DNA of 64,000 nt from Candidatus Ozemibacter sibiricus (GCA_003327425.1 QOQW01000031.1:1-64000), one strand, 5' to 3'. Shown: positions 8,952 to 19,005, counted from the first letter of the stretch. The notes: generated from the letters alone by a model not told the origin. Numbers and translations are program-made.

Positions 8952-10430
8952 TTGTCACGCAAGATCATCGTCAACACCGGCCCCTATGAGACCCGCGCAG
9001 CCATCCTCGAGGATGACCGGCCGGTGGAGCTCTTCTTCGAGATCAAAGATTCGGAAAAAATCGTCGGACACATCTACAAAGGCAAGGTTTCGAACATCCT
9101 GCCCGGCACGCAAGCCGCCTTCGTCGACATCGGTCTGCCCAAGGATGCCTATCTGACCCTGACAGGCGTCGAGAACACCGAGGGAGATGACGAGGAGGAG
9201 CTCAAGGACATCTTTCGCAGTCCCATCCAGGACATGTTGAAAGTGGGCCAGGAGGTCATCCTCCAGATCCTCAAGGAGCCCACCCCGACCAAAGGCCCCC
9301 GTTCAACCATGGCCCTGTCGTTCCCCGGTCGGTATTTGGTGTTGATGCCCAATGTAGAGCATATCGGGGTCTCGCGACGGATCTCCCAGGAGAAGGAACG
9401 CGAACGGCTGAAGGCGATCGGCCGGAAGCTGGCCCCCAAGGGCGGCGGGATCATCTTCCGCACCGCCGCCGAAGGCATCGAAGAGCAGGATCTGGCCGAC
9501 GATCTCAACCTGCTGGTCAAAATGTGGCAGAAAGTCGAAGCCAAAGCCAGGAAAGCCCCGCCCCGCTCGCTCATCCATCGGGATCTTTCGCTGACGATGA
9601 AGCTGGTGCGAGATCACCTGAACGACGACGTCGATCGGATGATCGTCGACAGTCGCGAGGAATATCAGGAGATCCTCGAGACGTGCGATTTCCTGTCGCC
9701 CCTGCAGCGGGCCGCCCTCGAACTGTATGAGGGCAAGGAACCGATCTTCGAAGCCTACGGCATCGAGAAGGAGATCGAGATGGCGCTCGAGTCGAAGGTC
9801 TGGCTCGATTCGGGAGCCTATCTCATCTTCGACAAGACCGAGGCGATGGTGACGATCGATGTCAATTCGGGCCGGTTTTCGGGGGGCGCCGACCTGGAGG
9901 AGACCGTCTCGAAGGTCAATCTCGAGGCGGCCAAGGTGATCGCCCGGCAGATCCGGTTACGCAATCTGGCCGGCATCATCATCATCGATTTCATCGACAT
10001 GCACGAGGCCAAAAACCGCCAGAAAGTGCTGAAGGCTTTTCGCGAGGGGTTCAAGGGCGATCGCAACCGCCCCCACATCCTCGATTTCTCTGAGCTGGGG
10101 CTGGTGCAGATGACCCGCAAGCGCACGTCGGCCAGCCTCGATGAGATCCTGAAAGAGAAGTGCCCCTGCTGCGAGGGACGGGGCAAGACCCTGGCGATCG
10201 CCACGCTGGCCAACCGGATCCGTCGCCAGGTGCTGCAGGAGGCGGCCCGCATCGAGGGCAAGACGATCACCGTGCGCGCCCACGAGCGAGTGGTCGAGTT
10301 CCTGCGGGCCCACCACGATCAACGGCTGAAAGAACTCGAGCGGCGCAGCAACCGCACCATCCATCTGCATGCCGAAAAAGGCCTGGCCCTCGATTTCTGG
10401 AAGGTAGAGGCGAAACTGAATGAGGGATGA
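8952..10430 (+). CDS. rng: ribonuclease G/E family endoribonuclease
   Basis: RNase G/E is a 5'-end-sensing endoribonuclease for rRNA maturation and mRNA decay. The 492-residue protein has an S1 domain (about residues 36-125), an RNase-H-like part, and a DNase-I-like catalytic domain. The catalytic Asp residues are D303 (TIDVNSG) and D346 (IIDFIDM), and the zinc-link cysteines are C404/C407 (CPCCEGRG). All four fall at the same numbers as in E. coli RNase E. There is no long disordered degradosome tail, so it is closer to RNase G. The start is TTG with GGAGG five bases upstream. It is the last gene of the TIGR03960-TIGR03936-rng set. Confidence 0.95.
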   Translation: MSRKIIVNTGPYETRAAILEDDRPVELFFEIKDSEKIVGHIYKGKVSNILPGTQAAFVDIGLPKDAYLTLTGVENTEGDDEEELKDIFRSPIQDMLKVGQEVILQILKEPTPTKGPRSTMALSFPGRYLVLMPNVEHIGVSRRISQEKERERLKAIGRKLAPKGGGIIFRTAAEGIEEQDLADDLNLLVKMWQKVEAKARKAPPRSLIHRDLSLTMKLVRDHLNDDVDRMIVDSREEYQEILETCDFLSPLQRAALELYEGKEPIFEAYGIEKEIEMALESKVWLDSGAYLIFDKTEAMVTIDVNSGRFSGGADLEETVSKVNLEAAKVIARQIRLRNLAGIIIIDFIDMHEAKNRQKVLKAFREGFKGDRNRPHILDFSELGLVQMTRKRTSASLDEILKEKCPCCEGRGKTLAIATLANRIRRQVLQEAARIEGKTITVRAHERVVEFLRAHHDQRLKELERRSNRTIHLHAEKGLALDFWKVEAKLNEG

Positions 10431-10597
10431 GCGTACGCTCATCCCCGGCGGCTGGCTCCGACCTGGCCCCGCGGCGCTTCATCGCGGCCCTCACGCCCGA
10501 GAAATCGGCAGGAGGCGATGGACGCGCGGTGGCAGGCAGAGGTCGATGACAACCTGGATCGAGACATTCAGACAGCGTGAGGATGAGGAGCAGCATG

Positions 10598-11353
10598 ATG
10601 AAGCAAGGAAATCATGGAATCGAGAGGACATGGCCAAGGGGGCCGAGGAAGCGTGCGATCATCGGGATCGCCGCCGTCTGTCTTCTTCTGGCCGGGCTCA
10701 GCCCCGCCGAAGCGATCCCGCTGGCCTTCCAGTTGCGGCCGGGGCACACCTATACCTTCGAAGTGACCAGCCGGCTCACCAGCGAATTCAGCGTCTTCGA
10801 GAACCGGCATCCTCTGTCGACGGCGGCGACGGGGACGATCGCCGTCAAGGTATTGGGGGCCCGCCAGGGAGTCTTCATCATCGACCTCTGGGAAGGGGAG
10901 AATCACTGCCGTCGCTTCCTGAGACCCGACGGATCGGTGGTGGGAGCCCCCGGCGAAGAGGCGCGGCGCCTGCCCTTCTTCTGGACCCTGCCCACCGGCG
11001 ACTGGCAGCCAGGCCAGAAGCACCGCGTCACCAAAGGGCTGGTCAATGACCGGCAGACCATTCCTGCCACCTGGGAGCTGACCCTGCGGGAATTCGATGC
11101 CGCCAGCGGGCGAGCCCGCATCGAGGTCGCCGGCAACGTGGCCATCCCGACCGACAAACAGATTCAACGCTCGATCGACGCGAAGGGGACCCTCTTCTTC
11201 AACGTGCGCGAAGGCTGTTTCGACCAGGGCGAATGGACGTTGACCTACCAGCTGGCCTACGCCAACAAAGAGATCGCCGTCCAGCGCGACCTGTGGAAGA
11301 TTCAAGAAACGCGGGTGATCGGCTTCCGCCTCAAGGAGGTGACCTATGAATAA
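10598..11353 (+). CDS. exported protein of unknown function
   Basis: I do not recognise the family. The 251-residue protein has a basic N-terminus, a signal peptide (KRAIIGIAAVCLLLAGLSPAEA) and a mature part rich in predicted beta strands. The mature part begins FQLRPGHTYTFEVTSRLTSEF and resembles in style the beta-sandwich lipid- or polysaccharide-binding proteins of the periplasm. Two Cys (near ENHCRRF and REGCFDQG) could form a disulfide. ATG 10598 was chosen because AGGAG sits seven bases before it; in-frame starts at 10577, 10583 and 10595 also exist. It overlaps the next gene by eight bases and is probably cotranscribed with it. Confidence 0.65.
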   Translation: MKQGNHGIERTWPRGPRKRAIIGIAAVCLLLAGLSPAEAIPLAFQLRPGHTYTFEVTSRLTSEFSVFENRHPLSTAATGTIAVKVLGARQGVFIIDLWEGENHCRRFLRPDGSVVGAPGEEARRLPFFWTLPTGDWQPGQKHRVTKGLVNDRQTIPATWELTLREFDAASGRARIEVAGNVAIPTDKQIQRSIDAKGTLFFNVREGCFDQGEWTLTYQLAYANKEIAVQRDLWKIQETRVIGFRLKEVTYE

Positions 11354-12287
11354 GGTGACCAGAGGGGCAGATCGGCTGTTAGCCGTGGTGGCCTTGGTGG
11401 TCTGGCTGCCGCTTCTGGCGGCCGCGCAATCGGCCGACGGGATCCACACTCCGTTCACCATCTGGTTGTTGAACAACGAAAGTCGGGTGCTCGAGCTGCT
11501 GGCGACCGATCGTCGCCTGCTCGACACGATGAGCATGGGCAATGGCATGCTGCTGGCGCCACGCCCGCCCTGGCCGAAGCCCGAAAACCGCTTCTGGCGG
11601 CTGCATCTGAAATTCCTGGCCTACCTGACCGAAGCGAACGAAGTCTACCGACTGGCCCGACAATTCGGCTCGGGCGAGCTGGCCCGGCTGATCAGCGCCG
11701 TGCATCCTGGCGAGTGGGCCACCCTGGCGTTTCGCGGCATTCCCGCGTACCGGGCCTGCGAGATCGCGCCCTTCCTCAACGATTTCTGCGGCAAGGCCTA
11801 TCTGGCGGTGCTGGGCCTCGACCCCTCGCGCGACGCCGATCTGGCGGGACGGTTGAACCGCGCCACCCGCAAACTGACCGACACGGAGCGGCGGTTGCTC
11901 AACAACTACTTCGGCAACTTCCTGGCTCTGTATCCGACGAACCGGACCACGCGACGGCTCTACGCCTTCTTGCAGACCGGCCTGGGCAAGCAGTTCGTGC
12001 AGGGAGTGGCCTCGGTGCTGACGGCCAAACCGGCTGGCGGGGGGGATGACACCGGCGGCCTGCTGGCGGAGCTGGCATCCACCGCCGGCGAGGCGGCCTC
12101 CGCCCCCGTCGATCCCGCCCTCCTGAGCCCCGAGGCCATTCCCGCCGACCTGGGCGCCGACGCCGGCCCCGGCAGCGCAACTGGAGGCCAGGAATCCGCG
12201 GCGGAGGCGGCCGAGGTCAGTGGCCCCCAGATCGACATCTTCAACATCATGGGACCGGAAGAGGCACCCGCCGCCAAAACCCCTTGA
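11346..12287 (+). CDS. exported protein of unknown function
   Basis: A 313-residue protein with a signal peptide (residues 1 to about 27, LLAVVALVVWLPLLAAAQ). Its helical mature domain shows no motif I can name. Two Cys lie at about residue 139 (RACEIAPFLNDFCG). The last 90 residues are low-complexity Ala/Gly/Pro/Glu, likely disordered. The start overlaps the preceding exported protein, so the pair may form one envelope complex. The following 263 bases are non-coding and face the end of the sigma-factor gene. Confidence 0.6.
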   Translation: MNKVTRGADRLLAVVALVVWLPLLAAAQSADGIHTPFTIWLLNNESRVLELLATDRRLLDTMSMGNGMLLAPRPPWPKPENRFWRLHLKFLAYLTEANEVYRLARQFGSGELARLISAVHPGEWATLAFRGIPAYRACEIAPFLNDFCGKAYLAVLGLDPSRDADLAGRLNRATRKLTDTERRLLNNYFGNFLALYPTNRTTRRLYAFLQTGLGKQFVQGVASVLTAKPAGGGDDTGGLLAELASTAGEAASAPVDPALLSPEAIPADLGADAGPGSATGGQESAAEAAEVSGPQIDIFNIMGPEEAPAAKTP

Positions 12288-12550
12288 TTCCAGGCTGGCG
12301 GACTTTCGGAGAAAGACCTCGAGCCGTAGTGGCTGAACGCCATGGGGGAACCTCGTCCAGTGGCCTAGCTGAAGATCCCAGCCGAGACTCTCAAGCCGCG
12401 GTCCGGATGGAGGGACGACCGTCTTCCGGTAGAGCTTGGTTACCGCTCGCCGCTCGACCACAAGGCAGGGTTCTCCCCTGGGTCGTCCCTGGGCGATGTG
12501 AACAAGGTCAAGGCGGCGAAAAGAACTGCCGTCGCTGGCAGGGAGCGAGG
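12288..12550. other. convergent intergenic region with long-range inverted repeat
   Basis: No protein gene is visible. AGGGACGACC at 12411-12420 is exactly complementary to GGTCGTCCCT at 12481-12490, enclosing 60 bases that include smaller complementary segments (GGTA...TACC). It could be a bidirectional terminator or part of a structured RNA. I compared it by eye with RNase P RNA, tmRNA, SRP RNA and 6S RNA and found no convincing match. Confidence 0.4.
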
Positions 12551-13615
12551 TCAGCGGTGGTAGTAATCTTTCAGGCTGGCGGAGGTGTTGGCCCGGAGTT
12601 TCTTGAGGGCCTTCTCTTCCACCTGGCGGACCCGTTCGCGGGTGACCGACATGATCCGGCCGATCTCTTCGAGGGAGCGCGGAATGCCGTCTTCCAGACC
12701 GAAGCGCAGAGAAATGACCTGGCGCTCCTTTTCGGTCAGGACGGCCATCACCTTCTCGATCTGCTCTTTCAGGAGCGAATCGACGACCGCTTCTTCGGGA
12801 CTGACGGCATCGGCATCGGAGATGAAATTCTCGAGCGACGAGTCTTCTTTGTTGCCGACGCTCAATTCGAAGGAGATCGGTTCTTGCGTCAGTTTGATGA
12901 CCTCTTCGATGCGCTCGACGGGAAGGCCGACCTGGGCGGAGATCTCGGCCATGGTGGGTTCGCGCCCGGTCTCCTGCTGGTGCAGCCGGATCGCCTTGCG
13001 GACCTTGTTGACGATCTCCATGATGTGGACAGGGATGCGGATCACCCGTGATTGTTCGGCCAGCGCCCGGGTGATGGCCTGCCGGATCCACCAGGTGGAA
13101 TAGGTCGAGAACTTGTAGCCCATCGAGTAGTCGAATTTCTCGATCGAGCGCAGCAATCCGAGATTGCCCTCCTGGATGAGGTCGAGGAAGAGCAGGCCGC
13201 GGTTGGTGTATTTCTTGGCGATGCTGACCACGAGGCGGAGGTTGGCTTTGATCAGCGCCTCGCGCGCCTCATTGTCGCCCTCGAGGATGCGTTTGGCGAA
13301 GGCCACCTCTTCTTCGTGGGTGGCCAGCGAGAGCTTGGTCAGCTGCTGGAGGTAGAGCTTGACCGAGTCATCGAAGATCGATTCCCCCTTTTCGGGTTCC
13401 CCCAGCTCTTCGATTTCTTCGAGTGGATCGGGGCCATCGTCGGGGGCGATCTCTTCTGCGTCATCGGGAAGGGGAACCGGATCGGGGACGGGGGGAGTCA
13501 CCGCCGCGTCGGCGGCTTTCTTGGGCGGTCGACCGCGCCGCCGGGGAAGAGGCGCCGGGGGCGCAGGAGGTGGCGGCGGCGGAGCGGGATCAATTTTTCG
13601 CGGGTGTTTCGGCAT
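12551..13615 (-). CDS. RNA polymerase sigma-70 factor, RpoD/RpoS group
   Basis: A 354-residue sigma factor. A proline- and alanine-rich, basic N-terminal tail (about residues 1-60) replaces region 1.1. Region 1.2 ([17 protein letters not shown]) and region 2 follow, with [38 protein letters not shown] and the -10 recognition helix. Region 3 and region 4 follow, the latter with the -35 helix in [19 protein letters not shown]. It is a group 1 or 2 factor; whether it is the housekeeping one cannot be settled here. The ATG lies 26 bases inside the end of accA, so it is translated with the acetyl-CoA carboxylase genes. Confidence 0.9.
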   Translation of the reverse strand: MPKHPRKIDPAPPPPPPAPPAPLPRRRGRPPKKAADAAVTPPVPDPVPLPDDAEEIAPDDGPDPLEEIEELGEPEKGESIFDDSVKLYLQQLTKLSLATHEEEVAFAKRILEGDNEAREALIKANLRLVVSIAKKYTNRGLLFLDLIQEGNLGLLRSIEKFDYSMGYKFSTYSTWWIRQAITRALAEQSRVIRIPVHIMEIVNKVRKAIRLHQQETGREPTMAEISAQVGLPVERIEEVIKLTQEPISFELSVGNKEDSSLENFISDADAVSPEEAVVDSLLKEQIEKVMAVLTEKERQVISLRFGLEDGIPRSLEEIGRIMSVTRERVRQVEEKALKKLRANTSASLKDYYHR

Positions 13616-14576
13616 CGTCCTGGACCTTATATCGACCCATGGCCCGGAATTTTGCATAGCGACGTGCCAGGAGTTCCTCGGGGGATAGCGGCAGAAGGGC
13701 GGCCAGATGTTCGAGGATGACCGCCTTGATGGTAGCGGCGGTGGCGGCGGGATCGCGATGGGCGCCCCCGAGAGGTTCGGGGAGGATCTGGTCGATGATG
13801 CCGAACTCGAGGAGGTCGGAGGCCCGCAGCCGCAAGGCTCGCGCCGCGTCCTTGGCCCGAGAGGCGTCCTTCCAGAGGATGGCGGCGCACCCCTCGGCGG
13901 AGATGACCGAATAGATCGAATACTCGAGCATGAAGACCCGATCGCCGATGCCGACGGCGAGGGCGCCCCCGCTGCCGCCTTCCCCGATGACGAAACAGAG
14001 GATGGGGACGGCGAGCCGGGACATGTCGGCCAGGTTGCGGGCGATCGCCTCGCTCTGGCCGCGTTCTTCGGCGCCGATGCCGGGGAAGGCGCCCGGCGTA
14101 TCGATGAAGACGACGACGGGTTTCTTGAACCGCTCGGCGAGCCGCATGATGCGCATGGCCTTGCGGTAGCCCTCCGGATGAGGCATGCCGAAATTGCGGA
14201 AGAGGTTCTCGTCGGTATCGTGCCCTTTCTGGTGGCCGATGATGGCGACGGCGTGCGGGCCGATCCGGCCGAACCCGGCGACCATGGCGGGATCGTCGCC
14301 GAAGTAGCGATCGCCATGGAGTTCGACGAAGGAATCGCCGCACAGGATCTTGACGTAGTCGAGGGTGAACGGGCGATCGATGTGGCGAGCCACCTGGGCA
14401 TACTGCCAGGGTTCGAGCGATTTGAAGATCTCGGCCTTCATCAAGGCGATCTTGTCGGCGATGGCCTTGATCTCGCGCGACAGATCGATCTGCCCGTCTT
14501 CGGACAGGGTCTGCAGGTCGTGCAAGCGTTTTTCGAGCTCGACGATGGGGCGCTCGAAATCGAATTCGCGGGTCAT
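13590..14576 (-). CDS. accA: acetyl-CoA carboxylase carboxyltransferase subunit alpha
   Basis: AccA pairs with AccD to transfer carboxyl from biotin to acetyl-CoA, the committed step of fatty-acid synthesis. The 328-residue protein is full length. It shows the helical N-terminus ([19 protein letters not shown]), then [35 protein letters not shown] and the oxyanion region [20 protein letters not shown]. It starts 10 nt after accD stops and overlaps the sigma-factor gene, giving the order accD-accA-sigma from the promoter at 15460-15488. Confidence 0.96.
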   Translation of the reverse strand: MTREFDFERPIVELEKRLHDLQTLSEDGQIDLSREIKAIADKIALMKAEIFKSLEPWQYAQVARHIDRPFTLDYVKILCGDSFVELHGDRYFGDDPAMVAGFGRIGPHAVAIIGHQKGHDTDENLFRNFGMPHPEGYRKAMRIMRLAERFKKPVVVFIDTPGAFPGIGAEERGQSEAIARNLADMSRLAVPILCFVIGEGGSGGALAVGIGDRVFMLEYSIYSVISAEGCAAILWKDASRAKDAARALRLRASDLLEFGIIDQILPEPLGGAHRDPAATAATIKAVILEHLAALLPLSPEELLARRYAKFRAMGRYKVQDDAETPAKN

Positions 14577-14586
14577 GCGGTTCCTC

Positions 14587-15411
<825 letters not shown>

Positions 15412-15459
15412 GCGGGACTCCGGACATGCGGACCACGTGGCCAATCGCCATAGGGTCAG

Positions 15460-15488
15460 TTTATAGCAGATTTCCAGGGCGATTTCAA
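15460..15488 (-). promoter_or_regulatory. promoter of accD-accA-sigma operon
   Basis: On the minus strand TTGAAA (15488-15483) and TATAAA (15465-15460) are 17 nt apart, with TGC just before the -10 box (extended -10). The predicted start is near 15453, about 42 nt before the accD ATG. Confidence 0.75.
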
Positions 15489-15500
15489 CCGCAGAGCAGA

Positions 15501-15531
15501 CCGGGGGCCACCTGCGGACGGCGGCCCCCGG
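15501..15531 (-). terminator. hairpin downstream of the diheme lipoprotein gene
   Basis: Nine-base arms CCGGGGGCC and GGCCCCCGG (15501-15509 and 15523-15531) flank a 13-base loop, 26 nt after the stop codon at 15557. No clear U-tract follows, so it is a terminator-like hairpin rather than a textbook one. Confidence 0.55.
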
Positions 15532-15556
15532 CGGGAAGGTGGAAGAGCGATGGCGC

Positions 15557-16579
15557 TCAGTCGAGTTGCTTGGTGGTGAAGGTGTTCTTGCTGCCGGTGA
15601 CTTTGTTGCCGAACTGATCCTCGGCGATGACGTAGAGATTGTAGGTGCGACTGGCGGCGAGGCCATCGAGCAGGTAATCGAAGGAAGTGGCGGGGCCGCC
15701 GACCGCGAAGGTTTTCTTGGTGCCCAGGAAGGTATCGATCAGGTCGAGCGAGCAGGTGGTAGGCCGGGTGGTGGTCCACAGCACGCGGACCGAGAATTTG
15801 TCGAGATCGGCGAAGGAGGGCCCCTGAATGATCGAGTTGTCGGGAGGAGTGGTGGTTCCCGTGGTGGTCGTCGTGGTGGTGGTCGGCGACAAGGTGGTGA
15901 AATAGAGCCGGCCGATCGTGGTGGTGGTCGATCGGTTCCCGTTCTTGTCGATGGCGGAAATTTCGAATTCGTAGGTGGTTCCGGAGAGGAGTCCGTTGAC
16001 CGTGAATTTGTGGCTCATGGCATAGTCGGCGCTGACCGGAAATTCCATCCGGTCGCCGGCGGTGGTGCGCAGGACCAGCCGGGTGATGGCCGGCTCGTCG
16101 GTGGTCCAGGTGATCAGCACTCCATTCAGATTCGGCGAGGTCATGATGCCTTTGATGACTGGAGGAATGTTGTCGCCGAACCCTGGCAGACCGTTGGTGC
16201 CATGGCACAGGTAGCAGAGGGAGGTATCGGCGTAGTTGTGATCAGGAATGCGACTCTGGTCGGTGTGACAGCTCAGGCACTCGGCTTGCTGCCAACCCGG
16301 ATGCCAGTTGTCGAGCAGAGGGGCATTGACGTGATCGCGTCGGCCATCGTTGCCGATGGGAACGTTCACGATCGGCTTGTCGATGGCTCCGACCCCGGTG
16401 GTGGTGCCATTGGTGGGCAATCCCGTGGGCGACCCGGTGGAGGTATAGACTGACAATGGGTTCGCCGGCAGGCCAGGGTCCCTCGTGCTATCCGAGCAAC
16501 CGCCCAGGAAGACAGCGGCGCCCACCATGAGCAGGAAAAGGCCCAGGGAACGCCGGGGCATGCGGGTCAGGCAGTTCAT
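15557..16579 (-). CDS. lipoprotein with two CxxCH heme motifs and Fn3-like domains
   Basis: A 340-residue predicted lipoprotein; the lipobox ends in LGGC, Cys28. Two c-type heme attachment motifs follow: CLSCH (residues 101-105) and CYLCH (122-126), with His83, His93 and His114 as possible axial ligands. The rest is two fibronectin-III-like beta domains (about 135-225 and 245-340), recognisable from ITWTTDEPAITRLVLRT, LSGTTYEFEISAIDKNGN and LAASRTYNLYVIAEDQFGN. They are joined by a threonine-rich linker. It may carry electrons or bind substrate at the outer surface; partners are not adjacent. It is transcribed away from lspA, from a probable promoter at 16670-16699. Confidence 0.75.
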   Translation of the reverse strand: MNCLTRMPRRSLGLFLLMVGAAVFLGGCSDSTRDPGLPANPLSVYTSTGSPTGLPTNGTTTGVGAIDKPIVNVPIGNDGRRDHVNAPLLDNWHPGWQQAECLSCHTDQSRIPDHNYADTSLCYLCHGTNGLPGFGDNIPPVIKGIMTSPNLNGVLITWTTDEPAITRLVLRTTAGDRMEFPVSADYAMSHKFTVNGLLSGTTYEFEISAIDKNGNRSTTTTIGRLYFTTLSPTTTTTTTTGTTTPPDNSIIQGPSFADLDKFSVRVLWTTTRPTTCSLDLIDTFLGTKKTFAVGGPATSFDYLLDGLAASRTYNLYVIAEDQFGNKVTGSKNTFTTKQLD

Positions 16580-16669
16580 CGCGAGGAGTACCTCCCCAAA
16601 CAGAATGGAGCCGTGGCTTTATCTTCCTGAACCATCGGCATGCTTCCCCGGCAATCTTAGAGGGGGTAG

Positions 16670-16699
16670 ACAATGGCGACGGAGCGAAAAAGATGTCAA
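16670..16699 (-). promoter_or_regulatory. probable promoter for the diheme lipoprotein gene
   Basis: On the minus strand a perfect TTGACA (16699-16694) is followed after 18 nt by a weaker CATTGT (16675-16670). The start codon is about 85 nt further on. Confidence 0.45.
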
Positions 16700-16781
16700 A
16701 ATTGCCACGGAACAGTGAAGAAAATCGTGACCCCGTCCGATGGGAGGGTGGAATTGCGCTATACTACCCATCGACGCAGGA

Positions 16782-17402
16782 ATGACGACCATGGTGAAAC
16801 TGCAAGACAAGCTGATCTGGCTGATCCTCACGCTGGCGAGCGCGATCACCCTGCTTCTGGTCTATCCCCTGTTCATCCTGAAGAATCTCAAGTTCTACCT
16901 GCGCGCGCCGTCCATTCTGCTGTATGCCACCCTCACCTTCCTGTTGGATCGCCTCACCAAGATGCTGGTCATGTCCAGTACCGGGGCCTTGCCGATCACG
17001 GTCATCAAGGATTTCTTCACCCTGACCTACGTCAAGAACTATGGCGTGGCCTTCGGATGGTTCCCCGACTGGCGGTTGCCTCCGATCTTGATGGCCCTGG
17101 TCATGGTGCTGATCATCGGGTATTACAGCTTCCAGCTCCCCCTGCGCGAACGGATGACTCGATGGTCTTTGGCCCTTCTGGTGGGAGGGGCACTGGGGAA
17201 TCTCTACGACCGCGTGCTCTACGGCTTCGTCGTCGACTTTTTCGCCTTCCATTTCTGGGGATTCGATTTCCCCGTCTTCAACGTGGCCGACGTGGCGATC
17301 GACGTCGGGGTCGTGCTGCTGTTCATCGATATCTTCATCTTGAGCCCTGACGAGCCCGCGGAAGACAACGGCGAGGGCACGCCCGCCACCGCCACGGCCT
17401 GA
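16782..17402 (+). CDS. lspA: lipoprotein signal peptidase (prolipoprotein signal peptidase II)
   Basis: LspA removes the signal peptide of diacylated prolipoproteins in the inner membrane. Family motifs are present: DRLTK, VKNYGVAFGWFPDW (NxGxAFG block), GGALGNLYDRV, VVDFFAF and FNVADVAID. The catalytic Asp pair is D152 and D170. At 206 residues it is longer than usual (about 160) because of an additional N-terminal TM helix at residues about 9-34, before the usual first helix. ATG 16782 or 16791 may be used. A TATACT at 16760-16765 could be the -10 box, but no -35 match was found. Two lgt genes follow, making a lipoprotein-maturation operon. Confidence 0.9.
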   Translation: MTTMVKLQDKLIWLILTLASAITLLLVYPLFILKNLKFYLRAPSILLYATLTFLLDRLTKMLVMSSTGALPITVIKDFFTLTYVKNYGVAFGWFPDWRLPPILMALVMVLIIGYYSFQLPLRERMTRWSLALLVGGALGNLYDRVLYGFVVDFFAFHFWGFDFPVFNVADVAIDVGVVLLFIDIFILSPDEPAEDNGEGTPATATA

Positions 17403-17409
17403 TCACGGC

Positions 17410-18198
17410 ATGGTGCCGGTCCTCCTCGAGACCCCCTGGTTCAACGTCTATTCCTACGGGCTCCTGCTGGCGCTGGGATACGCCGCCGGAACCCTCTGGA
17501 TCCTGTGGGAGGCTCGACGAGAAGGCTTGCCCGGCGAGGCCATCTTCGACATGCTGCTGCTGCAGATGATCGTCGGAGTGTTCGGATCTCGCCTGCTATT
17601 CTTGTGGGAATATGCCCCCGACAAATTGACCCTGACCGGCATCCTGGCCTTCGAGAGCGGCGGCCTGACCTTCTACGGGGCCGTCATCAGCAGTCTGGTC
17701 TTCGACCTGCTGTATCTGAAATTCATGCGCCTGCCCTTCTGGAGGGTCATGGATTGCGTCGGCTTCGGCCTGCCTCTGGGCATGGCGGTGGCGCGCCTCG
17801 GGTGCTTCCTGAACGGGTGCTGCCACGGAACGCCGTGCTCATGGCCCTGGGGGGTAGTGTTTCCGCGAGTCGGAGATATGCCCGTCCATCCGACCCAGCT
17901 CTATGAATCGGGTGCCGGGTTGGGCATTTTCTTGATGCTGCAAAGGTGGCGTCCGCGCCGACGCAACTACGGGGAAGGGTTCACCGCCTGCATGGGTCTG
18001 TATGGCGTGTTCCGGTTCCTCGTCGAGTTCTGGCGAGGGGACAATCCTATCTTCGCTTGGGGAATGACCCTCTCGCAGTGGGTCGGGTTGGGCATGGCCG
18101 CTGGCAGCGTGGTGGCATGGCAGCTGATCGGCCGCACTCCCGACCTGCGGGTCGTCCCATCGGTGGCCCCCCGAGACTTGTCTGGCTTTCAGGGCTGA
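17410..18198 (+). CDS. lgt: prolipoprotein diacylglyceryl transferase (copy 1)
   Basis: Lgt transfers diacylglycerol from phosphatidylglycerol to the lipobox Cys. The 262-residue membrane protein has about seven TM helices and the family signature in the variant VARLGCFLNGCCHG, followed by HPTQLYES and FRFLVEFWRGDNP. It begins eight bases after lspA. The neighbouring gene is a second member of the same family; the two are clearly diverged, so this is an old duplication or separate acquisition rather than a recent copy. Confidence 0.9.
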   Translation: MVPVLLETPWFNVYSYGLLLALGYAAGTLWILWEARREGLPGEAIFDMLLLQMIVGVFGSRLLFLWEYAPDKLTLTGILAFESGGLTFYGAVISSLVFDLLYLKFMRLPFWRVMDCVGFGLPLGMAVARLGCFLNGCCHGTPCSWPWGVVFPRVGDMPVHPTQLYESGAGLGIFLMLQRWRPRRRNYGEGFTACMGLYGVFRFLVEFWRGDNPIFAWGMTLSQWVGLGMAAGSVVAWQLIGRTPDLRVVPSVAPRDLSGFQG

Positions 18199-19005
18199 TT
18201 GATCCCAATGCCCAGCCTGTCAAACCTGCCCATCCACCCGTACGGAGTCGTACTGGCCCTGGCGTTCGTGGCCGGGATCGGGCTGGGCCTGTGGAATGGT
18301 CGCCGGCTCGGCTACTCGACCGACCGCATCCTCGATCTGGCGGTCTGGTTCCTGCTGTCGGCCATGATCGGGGCGAGAGCGCTCTACATCGTGCTGTATC
18401 CGTCGCAATTCCCCACAGTAGGCTCCTGGTTCGCCATCACGCAGGGCGGGCTGGTCTTTTTCGGCGGGTTCCTGGCCACCGCCGTGACCGTGATCGGCTA
18501 CGGGCGCTGGCATGGGCTGAGCCTGCGCGACCTGGGGGATCTGATCGCCCCCTGCCTGATGCTCGGGCATGCCATAGGGCGAGTCGGCTGCTTCCTGAAC
18601 GGGTGCTGCTATGGTCGGCCGACCGACCTGCCATGGGGCGTGGTATTTCCACGGCTGGGGGATGGCCTGCCCCGGCATCCGACCCAGCTCTACGAAGCAG
18701 GGTTCCTGCTGGCCCTGTTCTTCCTCGCGCAATGGCTGTTCCGGCGGCGGGTCGAGAAGAAGTGGGGGTTCCCGGGAGCGATCTGGGGAAGTTACACCCT
18801 GGCGTATTCCCTCTTCCGATTTGCGATAGAATATGTGCGGGGGGATGACCGCGGGGGCTTCTTCACCCCCGCCATGCTCTCCATCTCGCAGGGGATCAGC
18901 CTGGCCGGAGTGGTGGCCAGCCTGGCGTGGCTGCATCTCTGCCGCCGGAAACATCACCAGGAATCAGCGACCAGAAAGGGGGCGAGCGATGAACCGACGG
19001 GTTGA
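18199..19005 (+). CDS. lgt: prolipoprotein diacylglyceryl transferase (copy 2)
   Basis: A second Lgt-family protein of 268 residues, directly abutting the first gene. It has the same topology and the signature HAIGRVGCFLNGCCYG, then RHPTQLYEAGFLLALFFLAQ and FRFAIEYVRGDDRG. Its active-site region keeps the Arg and Asn of the family, so both copies may be functional, perhaps with different substrates. The start is TTG 18199, or ATG 18208 with AGGG 13 nt upstream. The 3' end overlaps rluD by 17 bases. Confidence 0.88.
   Translation: MIPMPSLSNLPIHPYGVVLALAFVAGIGLGLWNGRRLGYSTDRILDLAVWFLLSAMIGARALYIVLYPSQFPTVGSWFAITQGGLVFFGGFLATAVTVIGYGRWHGLSLRDLGDLIAPCLMLGHAIGRVGCFLNGCCYGRPTDLPWGVVFPRLGDGLPRHPTQLYEAGFLLALFFLAQWLFRRRVEKKWGFPGAIWGSYTLAYSLFRFAIEYVRGDDRGGFFTPAMLSISQGISLAGVVASLAWLHLCRRKHHQESATRKGASDEPTG

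Noticed and set aside
12288-12550. 6S, SRP, RNase P or tmRNA gene
   Set aside because: Characteristic conserved segments of these RNAs are not found on either strand.
12551-14401. Reading the sigma-factor frame as a 616-codon protein
   Set aside because: The upstream half is a shadow of accA; the sigma-factor homology and a sensible start begin at 13615.
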